Positions 53,901-64,000 of a stretch of 64,000 nucleotides of DNA are shown here, in pieces (the stretch's first letter is position 1; every line of letters starts with the position of its first letter). The DNA comes from Rhizobiaceae bacterium (GTDB lineage Bacteria; Pseudomonadota; Alphaproteobacteria; Rhizobiales; Rhizobiaceae): the NCBI GenBank assembly GCA_028281105.1, contig JANQKQ010000055.1, positions 1 through 64,000 of the forward strand, given 5' to 3'. The notes below the pieces were generated by a model, which saw only the letters and a program-made list of their open reading frames with translations, had not been told where the DNA came from and made no database searches. The translations under genes were made by a program, and so were the position numbers.

Positions 53901-54874
53901 TGGCTGAGCGGGTCCTGCGTGTCGCCGACCTCACGGTCGAAATTCCGACCCGTCACGCGGTACTGCGCCCGGTCGACCAGGTTGGTTTCGACATCGCCGC
54001 CGGCGAAGTGCTCGGAGTTGTCGGGGAATCGGGCGCGGGAAAATCGATGACCGGCAATGCAGTGATCGGCCTGCTCGATCCGCCCGCCCGCATCACCGGC
54101 GGGCAGATCACTTTGCATGGCGAGCGCATCGACAACCTGCCGGCGGACCAGATGCGCCGCATACGCGGCAACGAGATCGGCATGGTTTTCCAGGATCCGC
54201 TGACTTCGCTTAATCCGCTGCTGACCGTCCGCGAGCAGCTGACCGAGACCATCCTCCAACATCTTCCCGTTTCCAAAGCGGAGGCCGAGGCGCGTGCGCT
54301 GGCCGGCCTGGAGGAGGTGGGCATACCAGCCGCGGCGCGCCGGCTGGACGCTTATCCGCACCAGTTCTCCGGCGGCATGCGCCAGCGGGTGGTGATCGCG
54401 CTGGCGTTGTGCGCCGAACCCTCGCTCATCATCGCCGATGAACCGACTACCGCACTCGATGTCTCCGTGCAGGCCCAGATCATCGCGCTTTTGAAGCGCC
54501 TGTGCCGGGAGCGCGGCACAGCGGTGATGCTGATAACCCACGACATGGGCGTGATCGCGGAAGCGGCCGACCGGGTAGCGGTGATGTATGCCGGCCGGCT
54601 GGCGGAGCTGGGCGATGTGCGCGACGTGTTGACCAACCCCGCCCATCCCTACACCGCCGGGCTGATGGCGTCGACGCCGCTGGCCGCCCAGGGCCATCAC
54701 CGGCTCAATCAGATTCCCGGCACCATGCCGCGGCTCGACGCCATTCCCGACGGCTGCGCCTTCAACCCCCGTTGCCCGAGGGTCGCCGATAAATGTCGCA
54801 AGGAGCCGCGGCCGCGTGTGGAAGAAGGCGACCGGGCGTCTTGCTGGTTTCCGTTGCAGGAGGCAGTGGCTTGA
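53900..54874 (+). CDS. Peptide-type ABC transporter ATPase (DppD-like)
   Basis: The first ATPase, 324 residues. Walker A is GESGAGKS, the Q-loop is MVFQDPLTSLNP, the signature FSGGMRQR, and Walker B LIIADEPTTALD. It has the C-terminal oligopeptide-transport extension with GCAFNPRCPRV, whose cysteines can bind a [4Fe-4S] cluster in some members. It starts on the last base of the previous stop and its stop overlaps the TTG of the next ATPase. It is the DppD-type half. Confidence 0.92.
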   Translation: MAERVLRVADLTVEIPTRHAVLRPVDQVGFDIAAGEVLGVVGESGAGKSMTGNAVIGLLDPPARITGGQITLHGERIDNLPADQMRRIRGNEIGMVFQDPLTSLNPLLTVREQLTETILQHLPVSKAEAEARALAGLEEVGIPAAARRLDAYPHQFSGGMRQRVVIALALCAEPSLIIADEPTTALDVSVQAQIIALLKRLCRERGTAVMLITHDMGVIAEAADRVAVMYAGRLAELGDVRDVLTNPAHPYTAGLMASTPLAAQGHHRLNQIPGTMPRLDAIPDGCAFNPRCPRVADKCRKEPRPRVEEGDRASCWFPLQEAVA

Positions 54875-55833
54875 GTGCTCTGGTGTCGGTCAGGAACCTG
54901 ACGCGCATCTTCGATGTTTCCAAGCCGTGGCTCAACCGGCTCATCGAGCGACTGCCGCGCGCCCTGCTCAAGGCGGTGCACGACGTTTCCTTCGAGATCG
55001 AGGAGAAGACCATCTACGGGCTGGTCGGCGAATCGGGCTCCGGCAAATCGACCATCGGCAAGATGATCGTCGGCCTGCTGCCGCCCACCGACGGCTCGGT
55101 GGAGGTCGGCGGCGTCAATCTGTTCACCGAAGCCGACCCGGCTCGCGTCGCCAAAACCCGCTCCGACATCCAGATGATCTTCCAGGACCCCTATGCCAGC
55201 CTCAATCCGCGCTGGCGGGTCCGCGCCATTATCGAAGAGCCGGTCACGGTACTTGGCGGTGACACGGGCGGCCTGGCCGAGCGGCTGCTGGAACAGGTTG
55301 GGCTGTCGGCATCGGATGCCGGCAAGTACCCGCATGAGTTCTCCGGCGGCCAGCGCCAGCGCATCTGTGTCGCCCGCGCGCTGGCGTCGAAGCCGAAGCT
55401 GCTGGTTTGCGACGAGCCCACATCGGCGCTCGACGTCTCCGTGCAGGCGCAGGTGCTCAACCTGATGAGCGATCTGCAGGAGGAACTCGGGCTGACCTAT
55501 TTGCTGATCAGCCACGATCTCACCGTCGTCCAGCACATGGCGACCAAGGTCGGCGTGCTCTATCTCGGCCGCCTGGTCGAGGAGGCGCCGCGCGAGGACC
55601 TGTTCACCTCGCCCAAGCATCCCTATACGCGCATGCTGCTGGAGGCGGCGCCGCGGCTCGACGGATTCGGCCGACAAGTCGATCCCCCGCGCGGCGAGAT
55701 CCCCGACCCGATCAATCCGCCATCGGGCTGCGCCTTCCATCCGCGCTGCCCGTTGGCCGTGGACCGCTGCAAGAGCGAACCGCCGCAGATGCGCGACATC
55801 GGGCAGACGAGGGTGGCCTGCCACATGGCCTGA
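54871..55833 (+). CDS. Peptide-type ABC transporter ATPase (DppF-like)
   Basis: The second ATPase, 320 residues. Walker A is GESGSGKST, the Q-loop MIFQDPYASLNP, the signature FSGGQRQR and Walker B LLVCDEPTSALD, with the C-terminal extension GCAFHPRCPLAVD. The TTG at 54871 is preferred because AGGAGG (54858-54863) lies 7 bases before it and TTGA overlaps the previous stop; the frame also has an ATG at 54793, which would overlap the DppD-like gene by 82 bases. It completes the importer. Confidence 0.9.
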   Translation: MSALVSVRNLTRIFDVSKPWLNRLIERLPRALLKAVHDVSFEIEEKTIYGLVGESGSGKSTIGKMIVGLLPPTDGSVEVGGVNLFTEADPARVAKTRSDIQMIFQDPYASLNPRWRVRAIIEEPVTVLGGDTGGLAERLLEQVGLSASDAGKYPHEFSGGQRQRICVARALASKPKLLVCDEPTSALDVSVQAQVLNLMSDLQEELGLTYLLISHDLTVVQHMATKVGVLYLGRLVEEAPREDLFTSPKHPYTRMLLEAAPRLDGFGRQVDPPRGEIPDPINPPSGCAFHPRCPLAVDRCKSEPPQMRDIGQTRVACHMA

Positions 55834-55926
55834 TTCCTGCCCTTATCCGGCTGTCGGCAGTGGCAAATTGATTTGAACACAGACGAGAATTGGGTATCTT
55901 TCTCCGCGAAATTTGACCTTCATCCG

Positions 55927-55950
55927 GGCCGCCCAGGGCGGCCGTTGATT
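55927..55950 (+). terminator. GC-rich hairpin after the peptide ABC operon
   Basis: GGCCGCCC (55927-55934) and GGGCGGCC (55936-55943) form an 8-bp perfect repeat with a one-base centre (so the innermost pairs must open to form the loop), followed by GTTGATTTATT. It is probably the terminator of the transporter operon. It may also lie close to the start of the next gene, whose ATG is at 55967. Confidence 0.45.
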
Positions 55951-55966
55951 TATTGAGGCTACCACC

Positions 55967-56548
55967 ATGCGTCCAGTCAAACTCCCGGTCCGCCATCTGC
56001 TCCTTGCCGCGGCGATCGGCTTCGCCATGCCCGTGGCCGATAGTGCGGTCGCCGAGGAGGTTTACATGGTGCGCGGCTTCGCAAACGTGTTCTCGCGCGG
56101 GATGGACCAGATGACCAGGCAATTGCGGGCGAGAGGCATTCGCGCCCGCTCGATGGGGAACGGCGAATGGCGCGGTGTCGCCGACGATATCATCCGCCGC
56201 TCCAAACAGGGCCGGGTCTCCCATCCGATCATCATCGCCGGCCATTCGCTCGGCGGTGTCGAAGCGCCCGACTTCGCCAATGCCCTGGGCAGCGCCGGCG
56301 TCCCTGTCGCGCTTGTGATCGGCCTCGATCCGGGATTTCCCGTGCCCAGCTCGTTCGGCCCCGGCATCAAACATGTGGTGAATTACAAGATTCCGTCAGG
56401 ACAGGACTATCGCCGGGGCAGGGGTTTCAACGGCAAGCTGGAGACGATCGACGTCTCCCGCTACGGCGTCGATCACGTCGGCATCGATAAAAGCCCCGGC
56501 GTCCAGCGCCTGGTCGTCGCGCGAATTCGCAACCGCGTGGGCAAGTAG
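55967..56548 (+). CDS. Small secreted alpha/beta-hydrolase-like protein
   Basis: A protein of 193 residues with a signal peptide (cleavage near AVA-EEV, about residue 28). It shows the nucleophile elbow IIAGHSLGGVEAPDF (Ser94), LVIGLDPGFPVP (Asp) and VDHVGIDKSPGVQ (His170), so a complete Ser-Asp-His triad is plausible in a small lipase/thioesterase-like fold. The GVDHVGI segment is common in thioesterase-type proteins. The natural substrate is unknown. It is convergent with the vWA-like gene, with 19 bases between. The upstream GGGCGG hairpin is probably the terminator of the ABC operon. Confidence 0.68.
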   Translation: MRPVKLPVRHLLLAAAIGFAMPVADSAVAEEVYMVRGFANVFSRGMDQMTRQLRARGIRARSMGNGEWRGVADDIIRRSKQGRVSHPIIIAGHSLGGVEAPDFANALGSAGVPVALVIGLDPGFPVPSSFGPGIKHVVNYKIPSGQDYRRGRGFNGKLETIDVSRYGVDHVGIDKSPGVQRLVVARIRNRVGK

Positions 56549-56567
56549 ATCAAACGAGACGCTCGGC

Positions 56568-58646
56568 CTACCGCCCCTCGCGCGCCCACATGGCCGCGAA
56601 CGCGGCCAGCAGCAGGCTTAGCCCCAATAGCCCGGAAAACAGCGGAATCCGGCTGATGCCCTTGAGCGCGCTGGCCTGCGTGTTCTTCAGCCCGATCCAG
56701 CCGTTGCCGGCGGCCGTCGCTGCGCCGCGAACGGGAACAATGCGCGGGATCGCATCGCCGGCCGCCCGGCGCACGCTGCCGCCGACCGCCTTCAAAGCCG
56801 GCTCCAGCAGAGCGCCGGTGCTGGCGACTTGCGCGAATTCGCGCGGGTTGGGCGGGCCGACATGGGTGAGCGCGGTCAACTCGCCATTGTCGACCCGGTA
56901 AAGGCCGATGGTCGGCACTTCGATCTCGCCGCGCCATAGCCCGTCCTCGCGTTCGGCCAGGTCGATTACCTGGGTTTCGCCGGTAGGACCGGTCAACACC
57001 ACTTCTCCCGCCGCATCGCCCAGGGTCTGGCGGGTGACGACCACCTTGCCGCCGCGGCCCTCCGCCGAAAGCCGCTCCTCGGCCAGCTCCGGCTCCTTCA
57101 TCAGCCAATGTGCCAGCCGGCGCAGCAGCTGCACATGTGGCCCGCCCCCGTCAAAGCCGCGCGCCCACAGCCAGGCATGGTCGGACAGCAACAGCGCGAC
57201 CCGGCCTTCCCCGGCCCGGTTCAACATCAACAGCGGCATGTCATCGGGACCGCTCAGAACCATGTCGCCGCCGACCGGCTGGGTGCCGATGGCGCGGAAC
57301 CAGCGACCCCACTGCGGCGTCTCGGCCTGCGCTCCGTCCAGCCCGCGGGTGACCGGATGGCGGTGTCCCAGATCGGAGATGCGCGCGCGAAACGCCACCT
57401 CCGCCACATTGCCGTCCGGCTCGCCCGGCAGCACGTTGGCAAGCGGCGTGTGCGCAATCGAACCCTGATTGGCATATTCCGGCCCGGCTGCGATCAACAC
57501 CGCACCGCCATCGGAAACGTAGCGGGCGATGTTGTCGAAATAGAGCACCGGCAGCACGCCGCGCCGGCGGTAGCGGTCGAAAATGATGAGATCGAACTCG
57601 TCGATCTTCTGGACGAACAGTTCGCGGGTGGGAAACGCGATCAGCGACAGCTGGTTGATCGGTGTGCCGTCCTGCTTCTCCGGCGGTCGCAGGATGGTGA
57701 AATGCACCAGATCGACCGAGGCGTCGGACTTCAGCAGATTGCGCCAGGTGCGTTCGCCCGCATGGGGTTCACCGGAAACCAGCAGGACGCGCAGGTTCTC
57801 CCGAATACCGTTCAGGATCGAAAAAGCGCGATTGTTGGCCAGCGTGATTTCGCCGTCGGCCGGCCGCGCGCGTAGCTCCAGAACCGTCTTGCCACCGTGC
57901 GGCACCTCCAGCTCGAAGCGGATCGGCCGGCCGGTGGCCACCACTTCGCTCGCCTGCTCCTCGCCGTCGATGAGCACGCTCACATCCGCGCCTGCGCCGG
58001 CCGGCAGGCCGGTGTCGATGACGCGAAAGAGGATCGAGACAGTCTCGCCGACCACGCCGAACCTCGGCGCGCTCTCGATAACGATGCGTCGGTCGCGCTC
58101 CTCGTCATGTCCGGTGATCAGCGCGTGCACAGGCGCATCGATGCCGATGCCGGTGGCTGTCTGTGGGATGTCATGCACCTGCCCGTCGGTGATGAAGATC
58201 GCGCCGCCCACCTGCTCGGCCGGCACGTCGCGCAACACCGTCTGCATGGCGCCGAACAGGGCGGTCGACACGTCGGACGTCGAGGAGATGCGATCGCCCG
58301 AGACAATCTCGCGAACCTCGAACTCCTCCAGCCGGCCGATACGCTCGACGATCGCCTGGCGGATAGCCTCGGTCTGCTCCTTGCGATTGTCGAGAGCCTG
58401 GCTGGCGCTGTCGTCGACGACGACCGCCACCACCGACTTGAGCGCCTCGCGCTCCTGGCGCTCGATCGCCGGGTTGAACAAGGCGAGCGAAAGGGCGGCC
58501 CATGCGGCGAGCCGCAGCCAACTGCCGCGTGTGCCGCGAGCCAGCCCATAGACGGCCAGCAGCCCGCCGGCCACGATCACGATCGCGACCAGCCACAGCG
58601 GCAACTGCGGCGCAAAGGCGATGCTCCATGCGTTCGACCCGGTCAC
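56568..58646 (-). CDS. Large membrane protein with vWA-like and glutamine-amidotransferase-like regions
   Basis: A protein of 692 residues at the end of the MoxR/DUF58 operon. Two membrane segments come first (about 17-34 and 46-60). A vWA-like region follows, with VVAVVVDDSASQ (an Asp-x-Ser-x-Ser pattern) near residue 75. The middle of the protein (about 290-500) resembles the glutamine-amidotransferase-like domains found in such operons, with DLIIFDRYRRRGVLPVLYFDN. A last membrane segment (FSGLLGLSLLLAAFAAMW) is near the C-terminus. The combination is known from bacteria with MoxR/Bat-type envelope systems, whose function is poorly understood. The start overlaps the DUF4159 stop by 4 bases. 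Confidence 0.78.
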   Translation of the reverse strand: MTGSNAWSIAFAPQLPLWLVAIVIVAGGLLAVYGLARGTRGSWLRLAAWAALSLALFNPAIERQEREALKSVVAVVVDDSASQALDNRKEQTEAIRQAIVERIGRLEEFEVREIVSGDRISSTSDVSTALFGAMQTVLRDVPAEQVGGAIFITDGQVHDIPQTATGIGIDAPVHALITGHDEERDRRIVIESAPRFGVVGETVSILFRVIDTGLPAGAGADVSVLIDGEEQASEVVATGRPIRFELEVPHGGKTVLELRARPADGEITLANNRAFSILNGIRENLRVLLVSGEPHAGERTWRNLLKSDASVDLVHFTILRPPEKQDGTPINQLSLIAFPTRELFVQKIDEFDLIIFDRYRRRGVLPVLYFDNIARYVSDGGAVLIAAGPEYANQGSIAHTPLANVLPGEPDGNVAEVAFRARISDLGHRHPVTRGLDGAQAETPQWGRWFRAIGTQPVGGDMVLSGPDDMPLLMLNRAGEGRVALLLSDHAWLWARGFDGGGPHVQLLRRLAHWLMKEPELAEERLSAEGRGGKVVVTRQTLGDAAGEVVLTGPTGETQVIDLAEREDGLWRGEIEVPTIGLYRVDNGELTALTHVGPPNPREFAQVASTGALLEPALKAVGGSVRRAAGDAIPRIVPVRGAATAAGNGWIGLKNTQASALKGISRIPLFSGLLGLSLLLAAFAAMWAREGR

Positions 58647-61432
58647 TGGCCGAGCCTTTCAAGCAGCGCGGGCACGTGCACCTGATCGGCCTTATAGTTG
58701 CCGGTCATCGCATACATCATCAGGTTGACGCCGGCGCGAAACGCGAACTCGCGCTGGAGCGCGTCGGGCGGCACGGTCGGGAACAATGGCCGCAACTGCT
58801 CGTCGACGGCCCATGCGCCGGCCAGATCGTTCGACGTGATCAGGATGGACGATACGCCGTCGCCGGCGCGCGCGGGCCGCTCGCCGGCATCCGCATCCAG
58901 GGCCAGTTGCTCGACCCACAGATCGCCGCCGGAATAGCGGCCGGGAAAAGAATCGAGCAGATAGAACGCCTTCGTGAGAACGTGGTCGGGCGGCACCGGC
59001 TCCAGCGGCGGGATATCCAGTCCCGACAGCAGTTGCTGCAGCGCCAGTGACTCCGGCGACACGGACGTGCCGCCGAGCGCGCCCGATACCTGGTCTCGGG
59101 TATCGAACAGGATGGAGCCGCCCTGTTTCATGAACGCGTCCACGCGCGCCATGGTGGCCGCATCGGGCATGTCGGCGGCCGGATGGATGGGCCAGTACAG
59201 CAGGGCGAAAAAGGCGAGCTCGTCGACCGCCACGTCAACGCCGATCGGTTCGCCCGGCTCCAGCGCAGTGCGGTTGATGAGAAAACGAGTGAGACCGCGC
59301 AACCCCGCCTCGCTCACCTCGTCAACCTCGCGCACGCCCGTCACCACATAGGCCAGGCGCGTCTGGAGTGCCGCGGAGAAATCGATGTCGTCTTCCTGCG
59401 CTCCGGCCGGATCGGCCGCCAGGAGCGACACCAGCATCGCCGCGGCGATGCCGGTTGCCGCCGATCGCGCGCGCCGTAGCGGCTGGCGCACCAGCCCCGC
59501 CATCCACAGCACCGCCAGGCAATCGAGCACCAGCAGGCTGGCCGCCGCAAACAGCAGCCACGGCTGCAGGGCGACGGGCTCATCGACAAGATAGGAAGCC
59601 AGCCGGACCTCACCGCCCAGCACGTCCGGCTGCAGCGGATCGAGTTCTGCATCGCCGTCGAACAGATTGAGCGCCACCAGCCCGTCTTCGGTGCCGTAGT
59701 AGCCGGGCGGATTGTCGGCGGAAGCACGCACCGCCTCGCTAGCCAACACCAGAGGCTTGGCATCGATGCCGGGCGGCCCAAGCCGGCCGCGCCCGTCTAA
59801 AAGCCGCAAAGGCGGCAGGCTTTGCGGCCCGTCCGCCGCGCTCGCGCCGGACCGCAACTGCGACTGGCTCACTACGCGCCGCAGCATCTCCACGAAGGTT
59901 CCCGAGATCGGCAGATTGGACCAAGTAGCGTCCGAGGAGACGTGGAACAGCACGATCCAGCCCGCTCCGCGTTTCGCCGCCGTCACCAGGGGCGTGCCGT
60001 CATCCAGGGTGGCCCAGGTGCGCTCGGCCAGGCCGGCCTCCTGCAGGGCGAGCACCTGTCTCGATACGGTCACTTCCTGCGGCGGCTCCAGGCCATAGAA
60101 CGGCGAAGTGGTCTCGAACGGCGCGACCGGGCGGGGCTGATCCCACGAAAGGGCGCCGCCGATCGCCCGGTCGCCCAGCCGGATGCGCACCGGCAGCAGG
60201 TCATTGTCGGGCGCTGCCGCCAGCCGCGGGCCGGCGAAACGCACCAGCATGCCGCCGGCGCTCACCCATTCCGCCAGCAGGCCTTCGGCTTCCTCGGCGA
60301 CGGTGCCGATGTCGGCCAGCACAAGGGCGGAGACGCCCAGCGCAAGCAACTCGGGCACGGCGGCGGCGACGTTCGCATCGTCGGCGCGGCGGATGTCGGC
60401 AAATGGCTGAAGCGCCCGCGAGATATAGTATAGCGGCGACAGCAGCGGCTGGGAGTTGTCGTGCTTTTCGCCGGAGATCAGACCGACCAGCCGGCGGCGC
60501 GCGTTGTCGTCGAGCAGCCGCACGGCCCCGGCATTGTCGGCGGCGTCGACCACGATGCGGGTGATATCGTTGCGCACCTCCACCGGCTCGTCAAAACGGA
60601 AATCGGCCGACTTCTCCCGGGCGACCATCGATATCGTTTGGCGAGCGACCGGACGGCCCTGTTCATCGATGCCGGTGATCACGAACGTCGCGGGTTTATC
60701 GGTCTGCACGCGCGCGATTTCACCGATCATCGCGTCGGGATCGTTGGTGGCGTGATTGATCGCGGCAAGCCGATTGCCGTCCGCCAGGTAGAGCGTCACG
60801 TCGGCGTCGAACCCGTTTAGCGCGGCGGCCAGATCCGGCGTGCCTGTTCTGCCGATCCCATCGGACAGCCAGAACACGGAACCGATGGTTGCCTCGCCAT
60901 CGACCCGGCGCAGCAGTTCGGCGGCAATGGCGTGATCGGGCCGGATCGGCCGGTTTTCCATGCCGGTCAATCTCTCTCTAACGGCCCTAGGCGAAGCCGG
61001 CGCCGTGTTCTGCGCATCGCCCCCGGCGGTGGTGATCAAAACCATCGCGAGGCCGGCGGCCTCGGCTTCGTCGACCAGGCGCAGCGCCGTCCGGCGGCGG
61101 TCTTCCCAGCCCGGGCCGGAAGCCCAGCCGTCATCCATCACAAGCGCGACCACCCCATCACCGGTCGCAACCGGTTCGACCGGCTTCCACACCGGGCCGG
61201 CCATCGCCGCGATGACGAGAGCCGCCATCGTCAGCCGCAGCAAGGTCAGCCACCAGGGGCTTTTAGCCGGGGTTTCGTCGCGGCGAACGAGACGGGCCAG
61301 AATGCGCGTGGGCGGAAACGGTTCGTCGCGCGGCCGGGGTGGGGTGAGCCGCAGCAGCCACCAGATGATCGGCAGGCTTACCAACGCCACCAGCAGCCAC
61401 GGAAACGCAAAAGAGAGCGGCAGCCCAAACAT
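58643..61432 (-). CDS. BatA-domain and DUF4159 membrane protein
   Basis: A protein of 929 residues. The N-terminus has the BatA-type start FPWLLVALVSLPIIWWLLRL and a second membrane segment (LRLTMAALVIAAMAGPVW). It then continues with a large region with VALVMDDGWASGP, a vWA-like opening. A membrane pair (LLVLDCLAVLWMAGL and the Ala-rich stretch after it) lies near residue 670-720. The last 220 residues are DUF4159, with SEAGLRGLTRFLINRTAL and FALLYWPIHP. The domain order is typical of alphaproteobacterial MoxR operons. The ATG at 61432 is chosen for the membrane start; an upstream extension lacks similarity. It lies 4 bases after DUF58 and overlaps the vWA-like gene. Confidence 0.85.
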   Translation of the reverse strand: MFGLPLSFAFPWLLVALVSLPIIWWLLRLTPPRPRDEPFPPTRILARLVRRDETPAKSPWWLTLLRLTMAALVIAAMAGPVWKPVEPVATGDGVVALVMDDGWASGPGWEDRRRTALRLVDEAEAAGLAMVLITTAGGDAQNTAPASPRAVRERLTGMENRPIRPDHAIAAELLRRVDGEATIGSVFWLSDGIGRTGTPDLAAALNGFDADVTLYLADGNRLAAINHATNDPDAMIGEIARVQTDKPATFVITGIDEQGRPVARQTISMVAREKSADFRFDEPVEVRNDITRIVVDAADNAGAVRLLDDNARRRLVGLISGEKHDNSQPLLSPLYYISRALQPFADIRRADDANVAAAVPELLALGVSALVLADIGTVAEEAEGLLAEWVSAGGMLVRFAGPRLAAAPDNDLLPVRIRLGDRAIGGALSWDQPRPVAPFETTSPFYGLEPPQEVTVSRQVLALQEAGLAERTWATLDDGTPLVTAAKRGAGWIVLFHVSSDATWSNLPISGTFVEMLRRVVSQSQLRSGASAADGPQSLPPLRLLDGRGRLGPPGIDAKPLVLASEAVRASADNPPGYYGTEDGLVALNLFDGDAELDPLQPDVLGGEVRLASYLVDEPVALQPWLLFAAASLLVLDCLAVLWMAGLVRQPLRRARSAATGIAAAMLVSLLAADPAGAQEDDIDFSAALQTRLAYVVTGVREVDEVSEAGLRGLTRFLINRTALEPGEPIGVDVAVDELAFFALLYWPIHPAADMPDAATMARVDAFMKQGGSILFDTRDQVSGALGGTSVSPESLALQQLLSGLDIPPLEPVPPDHVLTKAFYLLDSFPGRYSGGDLWVEQLALDADAGERPARAGDGVSSILITSNDLAGAWAVDEQLRPLFPTVPPDALQREFAFRAGVNLMMYAMTGNYKADQVHVPALLERLGQ

Positions 61433-61436
61433 CGCG

Positions 61437-62381
61437 TCAGACCCGCCGATACGTTGACGCGGGGTCTGCGACCCGCGCATGGGCGGCGGGAACGGAACCC
61501 AGATTGCCGTGCATGGCGACCAACGCCTGCGAGGCCAGCCGGTCGGTGTGGTGGGTCGTATAGCTCCAGCCAAGCCGGGTGGCGGCTTCACGGATGGCAA
61601 GACCGTGGGCGGCGAACAGGTCCGTATAGCCGTCACGATAGCTTTGCGCGCTGCCTGCGCGAACCCGCTCGCCCGATTCGGGATCGAGAAACTCTACCCG
61701 GCCAGCATACGGAAAGGTCTCCTCGGCCGGATCGATGATGCGAACCAGATGCCCACGCACGCCGCGCCGCGCCAGCGCCCCCATTTGCTCGATGGTCTCT
61801 TCGCTCGGACCGAGAAAATCAGAGAAAACCACCAGGTCGGAATGGCTACGCAGATCGCGCGACGGCGGCAGGCGCTCCTGGATCGGCGCGATAGCGAGCG
61901 CCTGCGCCAGCTTCTCGGCCGCGTTGCGCGAGACCACGGGCTTGGCAACCCCCAGCCAGCCGATCCGTTCGCCGCTGCGCGCCAGCAGTTCGGCCAGCGC
62001 GAACGCCAACACCAGCGCACGCGATTGCTTGGAGACCTGTGCCAGGTTCGAACGAAACAGCATCGACGGCGATTCATCGACCCACAGCCAGATCGTGTGA
62101 ACCGCCTGCCACTCCTTGTCGCGCACATAGATCTGTTCGTCGCGCGCCGAGCGGCGCCAGTCGATCGCCGCCATGCTTTCGCCCTGCACATAGGGCCGGA
62201 ACTGCCAGAAGTTCTCGCCGACGCCGCGCTTGCGCCTGCCGTGCCAGCCGGTGAACACATTGTTGGCCACCCGGTTGGCCTCGACCAGCAGATCCGGGAT
62301 CAGGGCGGCTCGCGCCCGTGCTCTGGCCAGGGTGTCCCGCCCGGTTTCACGGTCGGCAATGTGGCCGATCGCGGCGCTCAA
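61437..62381 (-). CDS. DUF58 domain protein
   Basis: A protein of 314 residues with the DUF58 core. GVGENFWQFRPYVQGESMAAIDWRRSARDEQIYVRDKEW is spread over about residues 52-90, so the FRPY and IDWR signature is visible. The rest has the vWA-like fold with VWVDESPSMLFRS, which contains Asp-Glu-Ser-Pro-Ser. DUF58 proteins work with MoxR AAA ATPases, perhaps in assembly or stress of the cell envelope. The start is a TTG at 62381 preceded by GGAG; no ATG is available in frame before the moxR stop. It lies 51 bases after moxR and 4 before the DUF4159 gene. Confidence 0.88.
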   Translation of the reverse strand: MSAAIGHIADRETGRDTLARARARAALIPDLLVEANRVANNVFTGWHGRRKRGVGENFWQFRPYVQGESMAAIDWRRSARDEQIYVRDKEWQAVHTIWLWVDESPSMLFRSNLAQVSKQSRALVLAFALAELLARSGERIGWLGVAKPVVSRNAAEKLAQALAIAPIQERLPPSRDLRSHSDLVVFSDFLGPSEETIEQMGALARRGVRGHLVRIIDPAEETFPYAGRVEFLDPESGERVRAGSAQSYRDGYTDLFAAHGLAIREAATRLGWSYTTHHTDRLASQALVAMHGNLGSVPAAHARVADPASTYRRV

Positions 62382-62432
62382 GACGTCGGTCTCCGCCGCT
62401 CGCAGGTCATCGCGGGCCGATACGCCATGGCC

Positions 62433-63476
<1,044 letters not shown>

Positions 63477-63639
63477 GTTCGGGGCTCCTGGCGATTCTGC
63501 GCAATTTACGACAACCCCTAGCATGCTAGACGGGCAATATGGCATTACAAGTCAGTAAACTTGTCTTGTTCGGCCAGACCGCGACGGACTTGAAAACATC
63601 CACAGTTTGAGGCCACCGGCCCATGCCGGCGGCGCACAC

Positions 63640-64000
63640 ATGAACGAAGACCCCATCAAAGCCGGGTTGGACGGGCTGCAGGCGATGGTCGCGCGTGCGG
63701 GCAAATCCGGGCGCGGCCTGCCGCCGGTGGAGCGTTGGAATCCGGAATTCTGCGGCGATCTCGACATCGTCATCAAACGCGACGGCACCTGGTTCTACAT
63801 GGGCACGCCGATCGGCCGGATGCCGCTGGTGCGGTTGTTTTCCACGGTGCTGCGCAAAGACACCGACGGCAAGACCTATCTGGTGACCCCCGTCGAGAAG
63901 ATCGGCATCACGGTTGAGGATGCGCCGTTCATCGCGGTGGAGATGAACGCTCATGACGGGGAGAACGGCCAGACTCTGAGCTTCCGAACCAATGTCGGCG
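63640..64000 (+). CDS. DUF1285 domain protein (partial, runs off the window)
   Basis: The first 120 residues of a protein that continues beyond the window. After the ATG at 63640 it reads [16 protein letters not shown], then [32 protein letters not shown] in parts, [15 protein letters not shown] and [12 protein letters not shown]. This pattern is typical of DUF1285, a domain of unknown function in alpha- and gammaproteobacteria. It is divergent from moxR and is commonly next to it in Hyphomicrobiales, though no link between the two has been shown. Confidence 0.88.
   Translation, partial: MNEDPIKAGLDGLQAMVARAGKSGRGLPPVERWNPEFCGDLDIVIKRDGTWFYMGTPIGRMPLVRLFSTVLRKDTDGKTYLVTPVEKIGITVEDAPFIAVEMNAHDGENGQTLSFRTNVG

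Overview
The window is GC-rich DNA (the genes look to be mostly well above 60% GC) and reads as a chromosomal segment of an alphaproteobacterium, most likely of the order Hyphomicrobiales (Rhizobiales). The main reasons are a DivL-type pseudo-kinase beside a fused tsaE-amgK gene, the addB-addA-trxA cluster, the leuS-lptE-holA cluster, the hisC-tyrC pair, DUF2125 and DUF1285 proteins, and the MoxR/DUF58/DUF4159 operon. No phage, insertion sequence, CRISPR array or rRNA was seen. One tRNA gene is present, tRNA-Thr(CGT). The genus cannot be named from the sequence.

Positions 1-33.8 kb are mostly conserved housekeeping genes. In order: ahcY with a palindromic operator-like leader; divL (Tyr in place of the phospho-accepting His); tsaE-amgK and murU (t6A modification and cell-wall sugar recycling); addB-addA (double-strand break repair); trxA; hpt and a zinc-ribbon membrane protein; ftsE-ftsX preceded by a match to the CtrA box; plsC; chaC; a DUF2125 protein; tyrC and hisC; a methyltransferase; gloB; holA-lptE-leuS; a YggS-type PLP protein; an L,D-transpeptidase; an OmpR-type response regulator and a lone cyclic-nucleotide-binding protein; leuC; an aminotransferase; and a GNAT acetyltransferase.

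Positions 34-56.5 kb look accessory. They hold an autotransporter, a LacI-type regulator divergent from an 8-oxoguanine deaminase/creatininase-family operon, the tRNA gene, an AT-rich island with a promoter in front of a secreted class 3 lipase-like protein, and an extended SDR. Next is a sugar (CUT1) ABC importer operon without its own ATPase. It ends in an SDR and a galactonate-dehydratase-like enolase-superfamily enzyme, and a FadR-type (DgoR-like) regulator lies beside it. A peptide-type ABC importer operon with an embedded NTF2-like gene follows, then a small secreted alpha/beta-hydrolase.

Positions 56.5-64 kb hold a leftward operon (MoxR ATPase, DUF58, BatA/DUF4159 and vWA-like membrane proteins), divergent from a DUF1285 gene that runs off the window.

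Three connections stand out. First, divL and a CtrA-like box at ftsEX lie in one window, and DivL belongs to the CtrA control pathway. Second, the LacI/8-oxoguanine deaminase/creatininase-family unit could be a catabolic module for oxidised guanine. Third, the 43.7-49.8 kb block looks like a regulated sugar to sugar-acid dehydration route. Several perfect inverted repeats between genes (at 1750, 23306, 30332, 43752 and 51507) are not explained by coding sequence.
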